From assembly GCF_007830055.1 (NCBI RefSeq), contig NZ_VLLE01000002.1, forward strand, positions 321,953 through 385,952: a stretch of DNA of 64,000 nucleotides, in the 5' to 3' direction. Made by a program: the position numbers and the translations under genes. The DNA comes from Lacibacter cauensis. GTDB taxonomy: Bacteria > Bacteroidota > Bacteroidia > Chitinophagales > Chitinophagaceae. Positions 34,568 through 43,006 of this stretch are shown piece after piece. Within the stretch, counting starts at the first letter, position 1. The number at the start of each line of letters is the position of its first letter. The notes beneath the pieces were generated by a model. The model was not told the DNA's origin and did no database searches. It saw only the letters and a program-made list of their open reading frames with translations.

Positions 34568-35719
34568 ATGTCACAGCTTCCTTTGCGTATTTTTTTTCCC
34601 GGTAAACTGGTTACGGGTAACGGAACATTTGAACAGTTGATCGATGATGTAGTGGCTTTGCAACCGACAAAAGTGTTTATTGCAACCATTACGCCGTTGC
34701 AACAGATCATTGATGCATTTACCGCAAAACTCACTGCACAAAACATAAATGTTGTAACGGATAGATCCATAGTTGCCGAACCAAGCTTCAGCGATTTTGA
34801 GACGCTGATGAAAAAAGTTACGCCTTTCAATCCCGATGTGGTGATTGGTATTGGCGGCGGCAGTGTTTTGGATATTGCCAAATTGGTGGCTGCACAATTG
34901 GAAAATGAGCAGCAGCTGGGAGAATATGTTGGGATAGGTTTACTGAAAGGAAGAAAGAAAAAATTGATTTGTGTTCCTGCAACATCGGGTACGGGCAGTG
35001 AAGTATCGCCCAATGCAATTTTGGTTGATGATGCAGATAACCAGAAGAAAGGCATCATCAGTCCATACCTTGTTCCTGATATTGTATATGTTGATCCGCT
35101 GTTAACGGTATCTGTTCCGCCTGCAATAACCGCAGCAACAGGAATGGATGCGTTGACGCATTGCCTGGAGGCTTACACCAACAAATTTGCATTGCCGTTC
35201 ATCGACCTGTTTGCATACGAAGGCATGCGTTTGATCGCTGCACATATTGAAACAGCAGTGAAAGACGGTAGCAATATCGAAGCAAGAGAAAAAGTAGCGA
35301 TGGGTAGTTTGTATGGCGGCTTTTGTTTAGGTCCGGTGAACACAGCAGGTGTGCATGCATTGTCTTATCCATTGGGAAGTATGTATCATTTGGCGCATGG
35401 TTTATCAAATGCTGTGTTATTACCGTATGTAATGGAGTATAATATTGTGGCAGCAGTAGATCGTTATGCAGATGTGGCTGTTGCATTGGGCTGCACACGT
35501 GAAACAGATGCATGGACAACGGCGAAAGCTGGTGTGGAGAAGATAAAAGAACTGAACAAAGCCTGCAGCATTCCAACAACCTTGCGGGAAGTGGGCGTGA
35601 AAGAAGAAGCCATTTCGCAAATGGCGAGTGAAGCCATGAAGATCCAGCGACTGCTGAAAAATAATCCAAGAGAAATTACCGAACAGGATGCGGTGGCAAT
35701 TTTTAAATCGGCATTTTGA
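34568..35719 (+). CDS. Iron-containing alcohol dehydrogenase
   Basis: Predicted cytoplasmic group III (Fe-type) NAD(P)-dependent alcohol dehydrogenase. The nucleotide-binding GGGSVLDIAK (about residues 97-106) and PATSGTGSEVSP (about 138-149) motifs are present. Metal ligands are D194 and H198 in DALTHCLEAY, followed by the family histidines in GVHALSYPLG and MYHLAHG. Length 383 is standard. It is sandwiched between two DHDPS-family aldolases, with its stop overlapping the next start (TGATG). In a pathway from Dha it would reduce the four-carbon aldehydic acid to D-threonate; a lactaldehyde-reductase role is an alternative. Confidence 0.87.
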   Translation: MSQLPLRIFFPGKLVTGNGTFEQLIDDVVALQPTKVFIATITPLQQIIDAFTAKLTAQNINVVTDRSIVAEPSFSDFETLMKKVTPFNPDVVIGIGGGSVLDIAKLVAAQLENEQQLGEYVGIGLLKGRKKKLICVPATSGTGSEVSPNAILVDDADNQKKGIISPYLVPDIVYVDPLLTVSVPPAITAATGMDALTHCLEAYTNKFALPFIDLFAYEGMRLIAAHIETAVKDGSNIEAREKVAMGSLYGGFCLGPVNTAGVHALSYPLGSMYHLAHGLSNAVLLPYVMEYNIVAAVDRYADVAVALGCTRETDAWTTAKAGVEKIKELNKACSIPTTLREVGVKEEAISQMASEAMKIQRLLKNNPREITEQDAVAIFKSAF

Positions 35720-36621
35720 TGAAGAAGAATAAGAAATTTAGTGGCGTGATTGTTCCGGCTGTAACGCCGCTTACACAGCAACTGCAGATCGATGAAGCAG
35801 CTGTTGAACGATTGTTCAACTCTTTTTACCAGCATCATATCTCTCCGTTCATCTTAGGTACAACAGGTGAATCGGCTTCCTTACCTGCTGACGTAAAAGA
35901 ACAGTATGTAAAAGCGGCTGCAAAATTCAAACAGGCAGGATCGGTTTTGTATGCAGGCATATCATCGAACATACTCAACGAATCAATTGCGTTTGCAAAG
36001 CTCTGTGCCGATCATGCAGTCGATGCTGTTGCAGCAACTTTGCCTTCGTACTATGCGTTAACCGAAACGCAGATGAGGATTTATTTTGAAACACTGGCTG
36101 ATGCATCGCCACTACCCGTGATCATTTACAATATTCCTGCAACCACACACATGAGTATTCCGTTGCAGTTGATTGATGAGTTAAGTCATCACCCAAATAT
36201 TATTGCAACAAAAGATTCAGAACGCAGCGATGAACGTTTAGCTCAATCACTGGATTTGTGGAAAGACCGTGCAGATTTTGGTCATTTTCTTGGCTGGGCT
36301 GCAAAGTCCGCTGAAGCATTGATCGGTGGCAGTGATGGCTTGATACCAAGTACAGGAAATTTAATGCCTGAGATATATGAAGAGATGCTGCAGGCAGTTG
36401 CAGCAAATGATCATACAAAAGCATTCGACATGCAAAAGCTGAGTGATGTGTATGGCAACTTATACCAAAGTGGAAAAACATTAGGTGAAAGTTTGTGGGC
36501 ATTGAAAGCAGTGATGCAGCACAAAGGAATTTGTGAAGATGTGGTGATGCCGCCGTTGCAGGCATTAGATGAAGAGGAGAAACAAAAATTAATTCAGTCG
36601 TACGAAGAAATAAAAGGATAA
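35719..36621 (+). CDS. DHDPS/NAL-family aldolase B
   Basis: Second class I aldolase of the dihydrodipicolinate synthase / N-acetylneuraminate lyase superfamily. It keeps the usual loop LGTTGESASL (about residues 46-55), tyrosine Y137 in IIYNIPATTH and Schiff-base lysine K165 in IATKDSE. Length 301 is typical. The start codon overlaps the Fe-dehydrogenase stop, implying coupled translation. It differs strongly from aldolase A in the active-site loop, so the two probably take different 2-keto-3-deoxy acids. In the RG-II reading, Dha and Kdo are the candidates. Which one takes which cannot be told from sequence. Confidence 0.85.
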   Translation: MKKNKKFSGVIVPAVTPLTQQLQIDEAAVERLFNSFYQHHISPFILGTTGESASLPADVKEQYVKAAAKFKQAGSVLYAGISSNILNESIAFAKLCADHAVDAVAATLPSYYALTETQMRIYFETLADASPLPVIIYNIPATTHMSIPLQLIDELSHHPNIIATKDSERSDERLAQSLDLWKDRADFGHFLGWAAKSAEALIGGSDGLIPSTGNLMPEIYEEMLQAVAANDHTKAFDMQKLSDVYGNLYQSGKTLGESLWALKAVMQHKGICEDVVMPPLQALDEEEKQKLIQSYEEIKG

Positions 36622-36627
36622 GTAGTT

Positions 36628-37656
36628 ATGAGCACATTACCAGTTTTAGCCATTACAATGGGCGACCCTGCAAGCATCGGTCCCGAGATTGCTGTAAAAG
36701 CATTGTTGCAAAAAGAGACCTACGATATCTGCAAACCATTATTGGTAGGTGATGCTATCGTTTTTCAGCAGATCATTGATAAACTGCAACTCAATGCAAA
36801 AGTGAATGCCGTAACAAAAGTGGCGGATGCAAAATTTGAATTAGGAACAATTGATGTGTACGACCTCGGCATCACAGATATTGCAAAGCTGGAATTTGGT
36901 AAAATCCAAGCCATGTGTGGCGAAGCATCGTTTCAGGCAGTGAAAAAGGCAATTGAACTGGCATTGGCGAAAGAAGTGGATGGAACAGTAACAGGTCCTA
37001 TCAACAAAAAATCCATCAACGAAGCCGGTCATCATTTTGCAGGACATACAGAAATCTATGCGCATTACACCGGCACAAAAAAATATGCGATGCTGCTGGT
37101 GGAAGATCATATCAATGTAATCCATGTAAGTACGCATGTGTCACTCCGGCAAGCATGTGATTTGGTAAAGAAAGAACGCATTGTGCAGGTCATCGAATTG
37201 ATCGTTGATGGATTAAAACGTTTAGGCAAAACAAATCTGAAAATTGGTGTGGCAGGATTGAATCCGCACGCAGGTGATAGCGGTTTGTTCGGCACCGAAG
37301 ATGATGAAGAAATACTACCTGCAGTTATCGAGGCAAGAAACTTAGGTTATGATGTAGAAGGTCCCGTACCACCTGATACCATGTTTGCAAAAGCAGCAAT
37401 GGGAGCGTACGGTGGTGTGGTGGCTATGTATCACGACCAGGGACATATTCCTTTTAAGCTGGCAGGTTTTAAATGGAATGCAGAGAAACAACAGATGGAT
37501 AGTGTGAAAGGTGTGAACATTACATTGGGCTTGCCCATTGTGCGTACATCTGTTGATCATGGTACTGCATTTGAAATTGCAGGCAAAGGCATTGCCAGCG
37601 CCGATGCAATGGTGTTGGCCATTGAAAGTGCGGTGCAACTGACAAAAAACAAATAA
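36628..37656 (+). CDS. PdxA-family 4-phospho-acid dehydrogenase (PdxA2-like)
   Basis: Predicted NAD-dependent dehydrogenase/decarboxylase of the PdxA family. It has GDPASIGPEI at the N-terminus, metal-ligand histidines in HFAGHTEIYA, NPHAGDSGLFG and HDQGHIPFK, and RTSVDHGTAFEIAG at the C-terminus. Length 342. True PdxA acts in vitamin B6 synthesis, but PdxA2 paralogues next to DUF1537 kinases oxidise and decarboxylate D-threonate or D-erythronate 4-phosphate to dihydroxyacetone phosphate. The adjacent downstream gene is such a kinase, so the catabolic role is favoured. Confidence 0.87.
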   Translation: MSTLPVLAITMGDPASIGPEIAVKALLQKETYDICKPLLVGDAIVFQQIIDKLQLNAKVNAVTKVADAKFELGTIDVYDLGITDIAKLEFGKIQAMCGEASFQAVKKAIELALAKEVDGTVTGPINKKSINEAGHHFAGHTEIYAHYTGTKKYAMLLVEDHINVIHVSTHVSLRQACDLVKKERIVQVIELIVDGLKRLGKTNLKIGVAGLNPHAGDSGLFGTEDDEEILPAVIEARNLGYDVEGPVPPDTMFAKAAMGAYGGVVAMYHDQGHIPFKLAGFKWNAEKQQMDSVKGVNITLGLPIVRTSVDHGTAFEIAGKGIASADAMVLAIESAVQLTKNK

Positions 37657-37709
37657 TGAATGATGAGTAATGAGTGGCCACTCATTATTCATCACTGATC
37701 ACTCATCAT
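37657..37709. repeat. Palindromic ATGATGAGTAATGAGTGG repeat
   Basis: AATGATGAGTAATGAGTGG and CCACTCATTATTCATCACT meet head to head as an inverted repeat with few mismatches, followed by GATCACTCATCAT. It fills the gap between the PdxA-like gene and the kinase start at 37710. The reading frame stays open through it from 37674 but reads as repeat-derived residues. Confidence 0.75.
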
Positions 37710-38834
37710 ATGATTGCAGTAATAGCCGATGATTTTACAGGAGCCGCTGAGTTAGCTGGCATCAGTCTGCGTTACGGACTGAATGTAGAATTATGTACGG
37801 CTGATGTTGCTGTAACATCTGCAGATGTGCTGATCGTAAGTACAGATAGCCGCTCTTTGAATAAAACTGCTGCTTTAGAAAAAACAGCAGAAGCAATAAA
37901 GCAAGTGTTGCAACTTAATCCATCGCTTGTTTATAAAAAGATCGATTCGGTGTTGCGTGGGTATGTGTTAGATGAACTGAAAGTTCAGATGCAGTTGATG
38001 CAGAAAAGCAAAGCCTTTATTCTTCCTGCAAATCCATTCTTGAACAGAACCATCAGCAACGGAACCTATTATGTGCAGGGAACACCCATCAGCGAAACAG
38101 GTTTTGCAAACGATCCGGAATTTCCTGTAAGCAGTTCTTTTGTAAAACAAATACTGAATGATGAAGTAGAGGTGCTTCAACACAACGATCAACTTCCAGC
38201 AACAGGATTTATTGTTGGCGAAGCAACAACTGATGCAGATGTGCAGGCATGGGCTGCAAAGATGAACGATGAATTTGTGCTGGCAGGCGCAGGTGATTTT
38301 TATACAGCACTGCTGGAACAACGGTTTGAATTGAAGCAACAGGAGGGCTTTCAACTGAAACAACCTTTTTTGTATGTGTGCGGCACAGCTTATGAAAATT
38401 CGGTGAATTATATCAAAGAAGTTAGTGAACGAAGTGAAGTGGTATTGTATGTAGGGAAAGAGATCAGTACAAATGATGGAGCAGTAACAGAAGAGTGGTG
38501 GCAGCAATGCAGAAATGTTTTGGCAAAAGAACAGAAAGCCATCATAGCAGTAAAGAAAGAAGAGTTGCCTGAAAATGCATCTGCTCTAACACTACGCAAC
38601 AATATGGCAAAACTGGTGGCGCAGGTAGTGGAAGAGCAGCAGATCAAAGAACTGTTCCTCGAAGGTGGATCAACAGCAACAGCTATTTTAAATGAACTGA
38701 ATATCAAAAAGCTTTCACCCTTGCAGGAATTAACGAGAGGAGTTGTACGGATGAAAACAAACAATTTATACATCACGGTTAAACCCGGTAGTTACGAATT
38801 AAGCAATGAAATAAAACAACTGTTTAGTCAATAG
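37710..38834 (+). CDS. Four-carbon acid sugar kinase (DUF1537 family), PdxA-linked
   Basis: Predicted ATP-dependent kinase phosphorylating a four-carbon sugar acid such as D-threonate at O4. The N-terminal IADDFTGAAELAG motif (residues 4-16) is the family substrate-binding signature. A C-terminal nucleotide-binding region includes LFLEGGSTATAIL. I start it at 37710; the frame upstream to 37674 lies in a palindromic repeat. Length 374, slightly shorter than the usual 400-430. With the PdxA-like gene it forms the known acid-sugar pair that yields dihydroxyacetone phosphate and CO2. Confidence 0.85.
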   Translation: MIAVIADDFTGAAELAGISLRYGLNVELCTADVAVTSADVLIVSTDSRSLNKTAALEKTAEAIKQVLQLNPSLVYKKIDSVLRGYVLDELKVQMQLMQKSKAFILPANPFLNRTISNGTYYVQGTPISETGFANDPEFPVSSSFVKQILNDEVEVLQHNDQLPATGFIVGEATTDADVQAWAAKMNDEFVLAGAGDFYTALLEQRFELKQQEGFQLKQPFLYVCGTAYENSVNYIKEVSERSEVVLYVGKEISTNDGAVTEEWWQQCRNVLAKEQKAIIAVKKEELPENASALTLRNNMAKLVAQVVEEQQIKELFLEGGSTATAILNELNIKKLSPLQELTRGVVRMKTNNLYITVKPGSYELSNEIKQLFSQ

Positions 38835-38842
38835 CATAAAAC

Positions 38843-38871
38843 AATCTGTGTTCATCAGTGCAATCAGTGAG
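38843..38871. repeat. ATCTGTGTTnATCnGnGnnATC repeat, copy 1
   Basis: ATCTGTGTTCATCAGTGCAATC with GTGAG after it is one copy of a 28-base dispersed repeat. Its inverted counterpart lies at 62544-62571. It fills the gap between the kinase and the SSS symporter. Confidence 0.65.
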
Positions 38872-38896
38872 CACAGCACCACATAACGATTCGTCC

Positions 38897-40438
38897 ATGA
38901 ACCATTTACATTTTATTGATTACTGCATTATCCTGCTGGTATTAGGCATTACGCTTTACCTCGGTTTTCGTTTTGCCAAAAGACAGGATACAACGGAAAA
39001 ATATTTTTTATCGAAAGGTAATTTTCCCGCATGGGCATTGGGCTTGTCGTTGCTTTCCACACTTATCAGCAGTGTAACATTTCTCGGCTATCCTGCGCAA
39101 GGGTATACCAGCAATTGGATATTATTGGTGCAAGGCTTAATGGTACCCATCGTTTTGTTGGGAACCATCTGGTTTATCGTGCCACTCTTCCGCAAAGTGA
39201 TCGGACTTAGTACGTACGAATATTTTGAAAAACGATTCGGAGGTTTTGCACGCTACTACAGTTCGTCATCGTTTATCATCCGGCAGTTTGCAGGTATGGG
39301 CACAGTGTTGTTTTTAATTGCCGTGGCCATTCATGAAATGACAACCATCAGTCCCTACATCATTCTTGCCGTAGTTGGGTTTGTATTGGTGTTGGTGAAT
39401 TTAAAAGGAGGCATGCAGGCTGTTATCTGGCTCGATGTGTTTCAGGGTTTCATGTTGTTTGCAAGCAGTATCATCTGTTTAGGCGTGTTGTTGTTTTCCA
39501 TAAAAGGGGGGGTGCCAGAAGCAATCAAAGTTGCAACCGAAAACAACCGCACAGGTTTTGGCCCTTATGATTTTCGTTTCGATCAACTCACTCTGATTGT
39601 GATGATCATCAACGGCGCATTTTATGCTATTCAGAAATATGCAACTGATCAAACCGTGGTGCAGCGTTATCTCACAGCTAAATCAGATCGTGCAGCAGAG
39701 AAAGCGTCGTTGTTGGGCATTTCATTAACTGTTCCTATCTGGACGATCTTTATGTTTATCGGTACAGCCTTGTTTGTGTTTTATAAACAAAACAATTTAC
39801 CCGAAGGCATGAAAGCCGAAGCAGTGTTCCCGCATTTTATTATGACGGAGTTGCCAACAGGTGTCATTGGTTTTTTAGTTGCGGCGCTCATCTCTGCAGC
39901 TATCTGTAGTCTCAGTGCCGATTTGAATTCATTGGCTGCAGTTGGCATGCAGGATTATTATAAAAAACTACGTCCAAAGAAAACAGATAAAGAATATCTC
40001 TACATGAGTAAAACCTTTGTGGTGTTATCGGGATTGATTTCTATTGCCATCGGTGCACTTTATCTTGTATTGGGCAACGAAGGTGTGTTGGGTGTCATCT
40101 TCACCATCTATGCTATTTTCTCCGGTGGTATTGTTGGTATTTTTCTGTTGGGTCTGTTTAGTGCAAGAGCAAATCGTCAAGGTGTGAACATCGGTATCAT
40201 TACATGTATTTTGTTTACTGCATGGGCTTTCTTAACCAGCACGCCCATTGGTGTAAAGGAACCAAAACTCTTACTCGATTTAGGTAATTTTAATTTCACA
40301 CATCATAAACTCATGCTTGGCGTATACAGTCATTTGGTTGTGATCGTGGTTGGTTATATCGCCAGTTTGTTTTTTCCGAAACCTGTACTCGAACCAAATT
40401 TATTGTACAGTAGTTGGAAAGCAAATCGGCATAAATAA
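38897..40438 (+). CDS. Sodium:solute symporter (SSS family)
   Basis: Second Na+-coupled importer, about 513 residues and 13 predicted membrane helices. I start at 38897 (MNHLHFIDYCIILLVLGI); the upstream part of the frame is repeat-derived. Family features are the first helix, FLGYPAQGYTSNW in the early part, and ALISAAICSLSADLNSLAA near 330-348. It closes the aldolase-kinase cassette opened by another SSS gene, so the cassette is bracketed by two importers. Substrate unknown; a rare acidic sugar is plausible. Confidence 0.87.
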   Translation: MNHLHFIDYCIILLVLGITLYLGFRFAKRQDTTEKYFLSKGNFPAWALGLSLLSTLISSVTFLGYPAQGYTSNWILLVQGLMVPIVLLGTIWFIVPLFRKVIGLSTYEYFEKRFGGFARYYSSSSFIIRQFAGMGTVLFLIAVAIHEMTTISPYIILAVVGFVLVLVNLKGGMQAVIWLDVFQGFMLFASSIICLGVLLFSIKGGVPEAIKVATENNRTGFGPYDFRFDQLTLIVMIINGAFYAIQKYATDQTVVQRYLTAKSDRAAEKASLLGISLTVPIWTIFMFIGTALFVFYKQNNLPEGMKAEAVFPHFIMTELPTGVIGFLVAALISAAICSLSADLNSLAAVGMQDYYKKLRPKKTDKEYLYMSKTFVVLSGLISIAIGALYLVLGNEGVLGVIFTIYAIFSGGIVGIFLLGLFSARANRQGVNIGIITCILFTAWAFLTSTPIGVKEPKLLLDLGNFNFTHHKLMLGVYSHLVVIVVGYIASLFFPKPVLEPNLLYSSWKANRHK

Positions 40439-40502
40439 AAATGGGTAATTATGAAATGGATAAATAATAATGTAACAGGCAACACTAACACTATGAATCT
40501 TC

Positions 40503-40533
40503 TGTTGCGTCGCACACTTGTGCGTATTGTTCG
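40503..40533. repeat. TTGCGTCGCACACTTGTG repeat, copy 1
   Basis: TGTTGCGTCGCACACTTGTG followed by CGTATTGTTCG recurs in inverted orientation at 61798-61836. It lies in the 5' region of the esterase gene, upstream of the start I prefer. Confidence 0.65.
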
Positions 40534-40544
40534 CTATTCATCAA

Positions 40545-40677
40545 CCCACCCCAACCCCTCCCAAGAGGGGATAACCACACGCAGCCCCCGCTATTCTACA
40601 ATGCTTTGTTGTAATAAAGCTGTTCAACAAGATAGGGCTGTGCATCAGAGCTCCCCCTTCAGGGGACTTGGGGGGCT
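40545..40677. repeat. Composite dispersed repeat (MITE-like), 5' end of the esterase gene
   Basis: CCCACCCCAACCCCTCCCAA at the left and CTCCCCCTTCAGGGGACTTG then GGGGGG at the right are imperfect inverted ends. The core CGCAGCCCCCGCTATTCTAC then AATGCTTTGTTG matches the core of the copy at 31752-31938. It overlaps the coding region and contains the ATG at 40601 that may now start the protein. Confidence 0.65.
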
Positions 40678-42865
40678 TCTGCTTTGCGCTTTTGTATTTT
40701 TGTGGTTCAACTCTTCCGCACAACTCAACACCGATCAACAATATGCTAAGCCTTTAAAAGAAGTACTGACTGATATTCAAAAGAAATACGGCATTACCAT
40801 CAAGTACGTTGATAGTATGGTAAATAACAAGATGGTTACCTATGCCGAATGGAAGTATCGTCCCGATGTAGAAGTAACGCTGGATAATATTCTGAAGCCG
40901 TTGGAATTAAAAGTGAAGAAAGAAAAAGATAAGCAATACAAGTTAAGTGCGTACGAATATTACCGCTGGCCTGTGGAAGAAGGCTGGGCTGAGATGGATC
41001 GTATTGCTGCACAATACAAAACAGTAGAAGAGTGGGAGAAGCGCAAAGCAGAGTTGAAACCTTGTTTAAAAGAAGCGCTGCAGTTAAATCATTTACCGGC
41101 AGCACCAAACAGCAAACCAATTGTTACTCCCAAACGCCTCTTCGATGGTTATAGCGTAGAGAATGTGGCCATTGAAATATTACCCGGCGTTTGGATCAAC
41201 GGGTCATTATACAAGCCACTTAAGTTTAAAGGCAAAATTCCGGTTATCTTAAACCCCGATGGTCATTGGGAAAAACAACGTTACCGTGCCGATTGCCAAC
41301 TGCGTTGTGCTGCCATGGCAAAGATGGGTGCCATGGCATTCAGTTACGATCTGTTTGCATGGGGCGAATCGTTACTGCAATTCAAAGTTGAAGATCATCG
41401 CAGAAGTTTGGCGATGACTATACAGGCATTGGGCGCTATCCGCATTCTTGATTATTTACTGGCACAGAAAGATGCCGATACAAACCGTGTAGGCATCACC
41501 GGTGGTTCAGGTGGCGGCAGTCATACGGTGTTAATGACGGCGTTGGATGATCGCATTAAAGTATCTGCACCTGTTGTTTCATTGTCCTCTTATTTCTATG
41601 GCGGTTGCCCATGCGAAAGCGGTATGAATATTCATGCATGTGGCGGCAGAACAAACAATGTAGAGATTGCAGCCATGGCCGCCCCTCGTCCGCAGTTAAT
41701 TGTTAGTGATGGCGGCGACTGGACAGATAAAATGCCCGAACATGATTTCCCTTATCTGCAAACGATGTACAGTTGGTATAACAAAAAGGAAAACGTAACC
41801 AATGTGCACCTGCCGCAAGACAAACATGATTTCGGAATAACCAAACGTAAACCGGTGTATGTATTCATGGCAAAACAGCTGGGTTTAAACATCAAGGCCA
41901 TCCAGGATGCAAACGGTAATATCGATGAATCAAAAATCACCATTGAACCGGAGAAGAGTTTGTATGTGTTTGGCGAGAATGGAGAGAAACTACCTGCACA
42001 TGCAGTAAAAGGGTTTGAAAATTTAGAACGTGTCTTTGCAGAAGAAATAGAAAAGGCGAGAACCAATCAACGCTATAAAATCGGTTTGATCGATCTGATG
42101 TTGCTTAAACGCCAGAAGCTTGGTGCTATCACGCTTACTGCAGAACTGAAAGCCGATGGTGTGGAAGTGGATATGGGCGGATTGGGCAATCGTCCAACAT
42201 TCGATAATCAATTGCTCATCGACAGTGTGCGTAACCATTTCATTAAAACAGCCAAAGAAAAGAAGGTAGAAATATTCTGCTTGGCAATGACGGGCTATTA
42301 TGCACAATCGTTTTGCGGTAGGGCAGAATACATCCGCAGCATTGAAGATTGTATTAAAACTATGCAGCTGATGAATGTAAAACATGCATTCCTGCCATTG
42401 GGTGTGCAGTGCGATATCAAAAAGAATCCGGCTATTCGTGATTCGGTGATTGCACGTTTGAAAATAGCAGGTAAGCTGGCAGAAGAAGCAGGTGTCATCA
42501 TCGGCATTGAAACTTCACTCACTGCAAAAGAAGAAGTGGAGTTGCTGAAACAGATTGGCTCACCTGCCATCAAAATTTATTTCAACTTTTCCAATCCGTT
42601 GAAAGAAGGCAGAGACCTCATCAGCGAATTAAAAATCCTCGGCAAGGATCGCATCAGCATGATACATGCCACCAACAAAGACAGTGTGTGGTTAGAAAAT
42701 GATCCGCAGATAGATCTGTACAAAGTGAAAAAGGCGCTGGATGAAATAGGATGGAGTGGATGGTTAGTGATTGAACGCAGCAGAGATGCACGCAAACCTT
42801 CTGATACAAAATATAACTATGGTGCAAATACAACCTATCTTAAAAAGGTATTTCAGGGCGAATAA
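40601..42865 (+). CDS. Exported STN domain + esterase + xylose-isomerase-like TIM barrel
   Basis: A three-part exported protein. Numbering from ATG 40601, a hydrophobic export segment (LLLCAFVFLWFNSSAQ) is at about 28-43, an STN-type domain (EVLTDIQKKYGITIKYVDS) at about 50-120, and an alpha/beta-hydrolase with nucleophile S303 in GGSGGGS and late motif LPQDKHDFG at about 130-450. A sugar-phosphate-isomerase-like TIM barrel (EVDMGGLGNRPTFDN, VIIGIETSLTAKEE, WSGWLVIERS) covers about 490-755. The frame is open back to 40451, but that part is repeat sequence. Likely roles are deacetylation or demethylation plus sugar isomerisation or epimerisation. A terminator follows, ending the cassette operon. 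Confidence 0.75.
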   Translation: MLCCNKAVQQDRAVHQSSPFRGLGGLLLCAFVFLWFNSSAQLNTDQQYAKPLKEVLTDIQKKYGITIKYVDSMVNNKMVTYAEWKYRPDVEVTLDNILKPLELKVKKEKDKQYKLSAYEYYRWPVEEGWAEMDRIAAQYKTVEEWEKRKAELKPCLKEALQLNHLPAAPNSKPIVTPKRLFDGYSVENVAIEILPGVWINGSLYKPLKFKGKIPVILNPDGHWEKQRYRADCQLRCAAMAKMGAMAFSYDLFAWGESLLQFKVEDHRRSLAMTIQALGAIRILDYLLAQKDADTNRVGITGGSGGGSHTVLMTALDDRIKVSAPVVSLSSYFYGGCPCESGMNIHACGGRTNNVEIAAMAAPRPQLIVSDGGDWTDKMPEHDFPYLQTMYSWYNKKENVTNVHLPQDKHDFGITKRKPVYVFMAKQLGLNIKAIQDANGNIDESKITIEPEKSLYVFGENGEKLPAHAVKGFENLERVFAEEIEKARTNQRYKIGLIDLMLLKRQKLGAITLTAELKADGVEVDMGGLGNRPTFDNQLLIDSVRNHFIKTAKEKKVEIFCLAMTGYYAQSFCGRAEYIRSIEDCIKTMQLMNVKHAFLPLGVQCDIKKNPAIRDSVIARLKIAGKLAEEAGVIIGIETSLTAKEEVELLKQIGSPAIKIYFNFSNPLKEGRDLISELKILGKDRISMIHATNKDSVWLENDPQIDLYKVKKALDEIGWSGWLVIERSRDARKPSDTKYNYGANTTYLKKVFQGE

Positions 42866-42890
42866 TTTTTTCTTAGTAGAATTTCAACAA

Positions 42891-42927
42891 AGAGGTTTGT
42901 AATTTTTACAAACCTCTTTTTCTTTAT
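42891..42927 (+). terminator. Rho-independent terminator after the esterase gene
   Basis: AGAGGTTTGTAA and TTACAAACCTCT form a perfect 12-bp stem with a three-base loop, followed by TTTTTCTTTATT. It ends the transcript carrying the SSS, aldolase, kinase and esterase genes. Confidence 0.92.
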
Positions 42928-42976
42928 TGCAAACACTGATTCAGCAAGTATTACAAGAAAATAAAAAAGTAAAATC

Positions 42977-43006
42977 TTCCATCTTTTTAGTTGATAAATA
43001 CATTGC
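42977..43006 (+). promoter_or_regulatory. Possible promoter block before the second susC
   Basis: TTCCATCTTTTTAGTTGATA followed by AATACATTGC shares the TTCCATCTTTT(T/C)AG and TACATT parts, at identical 22-base spacing, with 47888-47917. CATCTTTT resembles the Bacteroidota -7 element. No clear -33 box is visible. The 231-base gap 42866-43096 holds this block, the terminator and the operator candidate, and no gene. Confidence 0.35.

Noticed and set aside
33581-36621. Lysine-biosynthesis dihydrodipicolinate synthases
   Set aside because: Two divergent copies around an alcohol dehydrogenase, with importers and acid-sugar genes, do not fit a housekeeping dapA role.
36628-37656. Vitamin B6 biosynthesis gene pdxA
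   Set aside because: The DUF1537 kinase neighbour and aldolase cassette indicate the catabolic PdxA2 role; no other B6 genes are nearby.
37674-37709. N-terminal extension of the first DUF1537 kinase
   Set aside because: The codons lie in a palindromic repeat, and the conserved IADDFTGA motif begins just after ATG 37710.
40451-40600. N-terminal 50 residues of the esterase gene's longest frame
   Set aside because: The sequence is dispersed repeat DNA and not protein-like; the ATG at 40601 gives a more plausible export signal.
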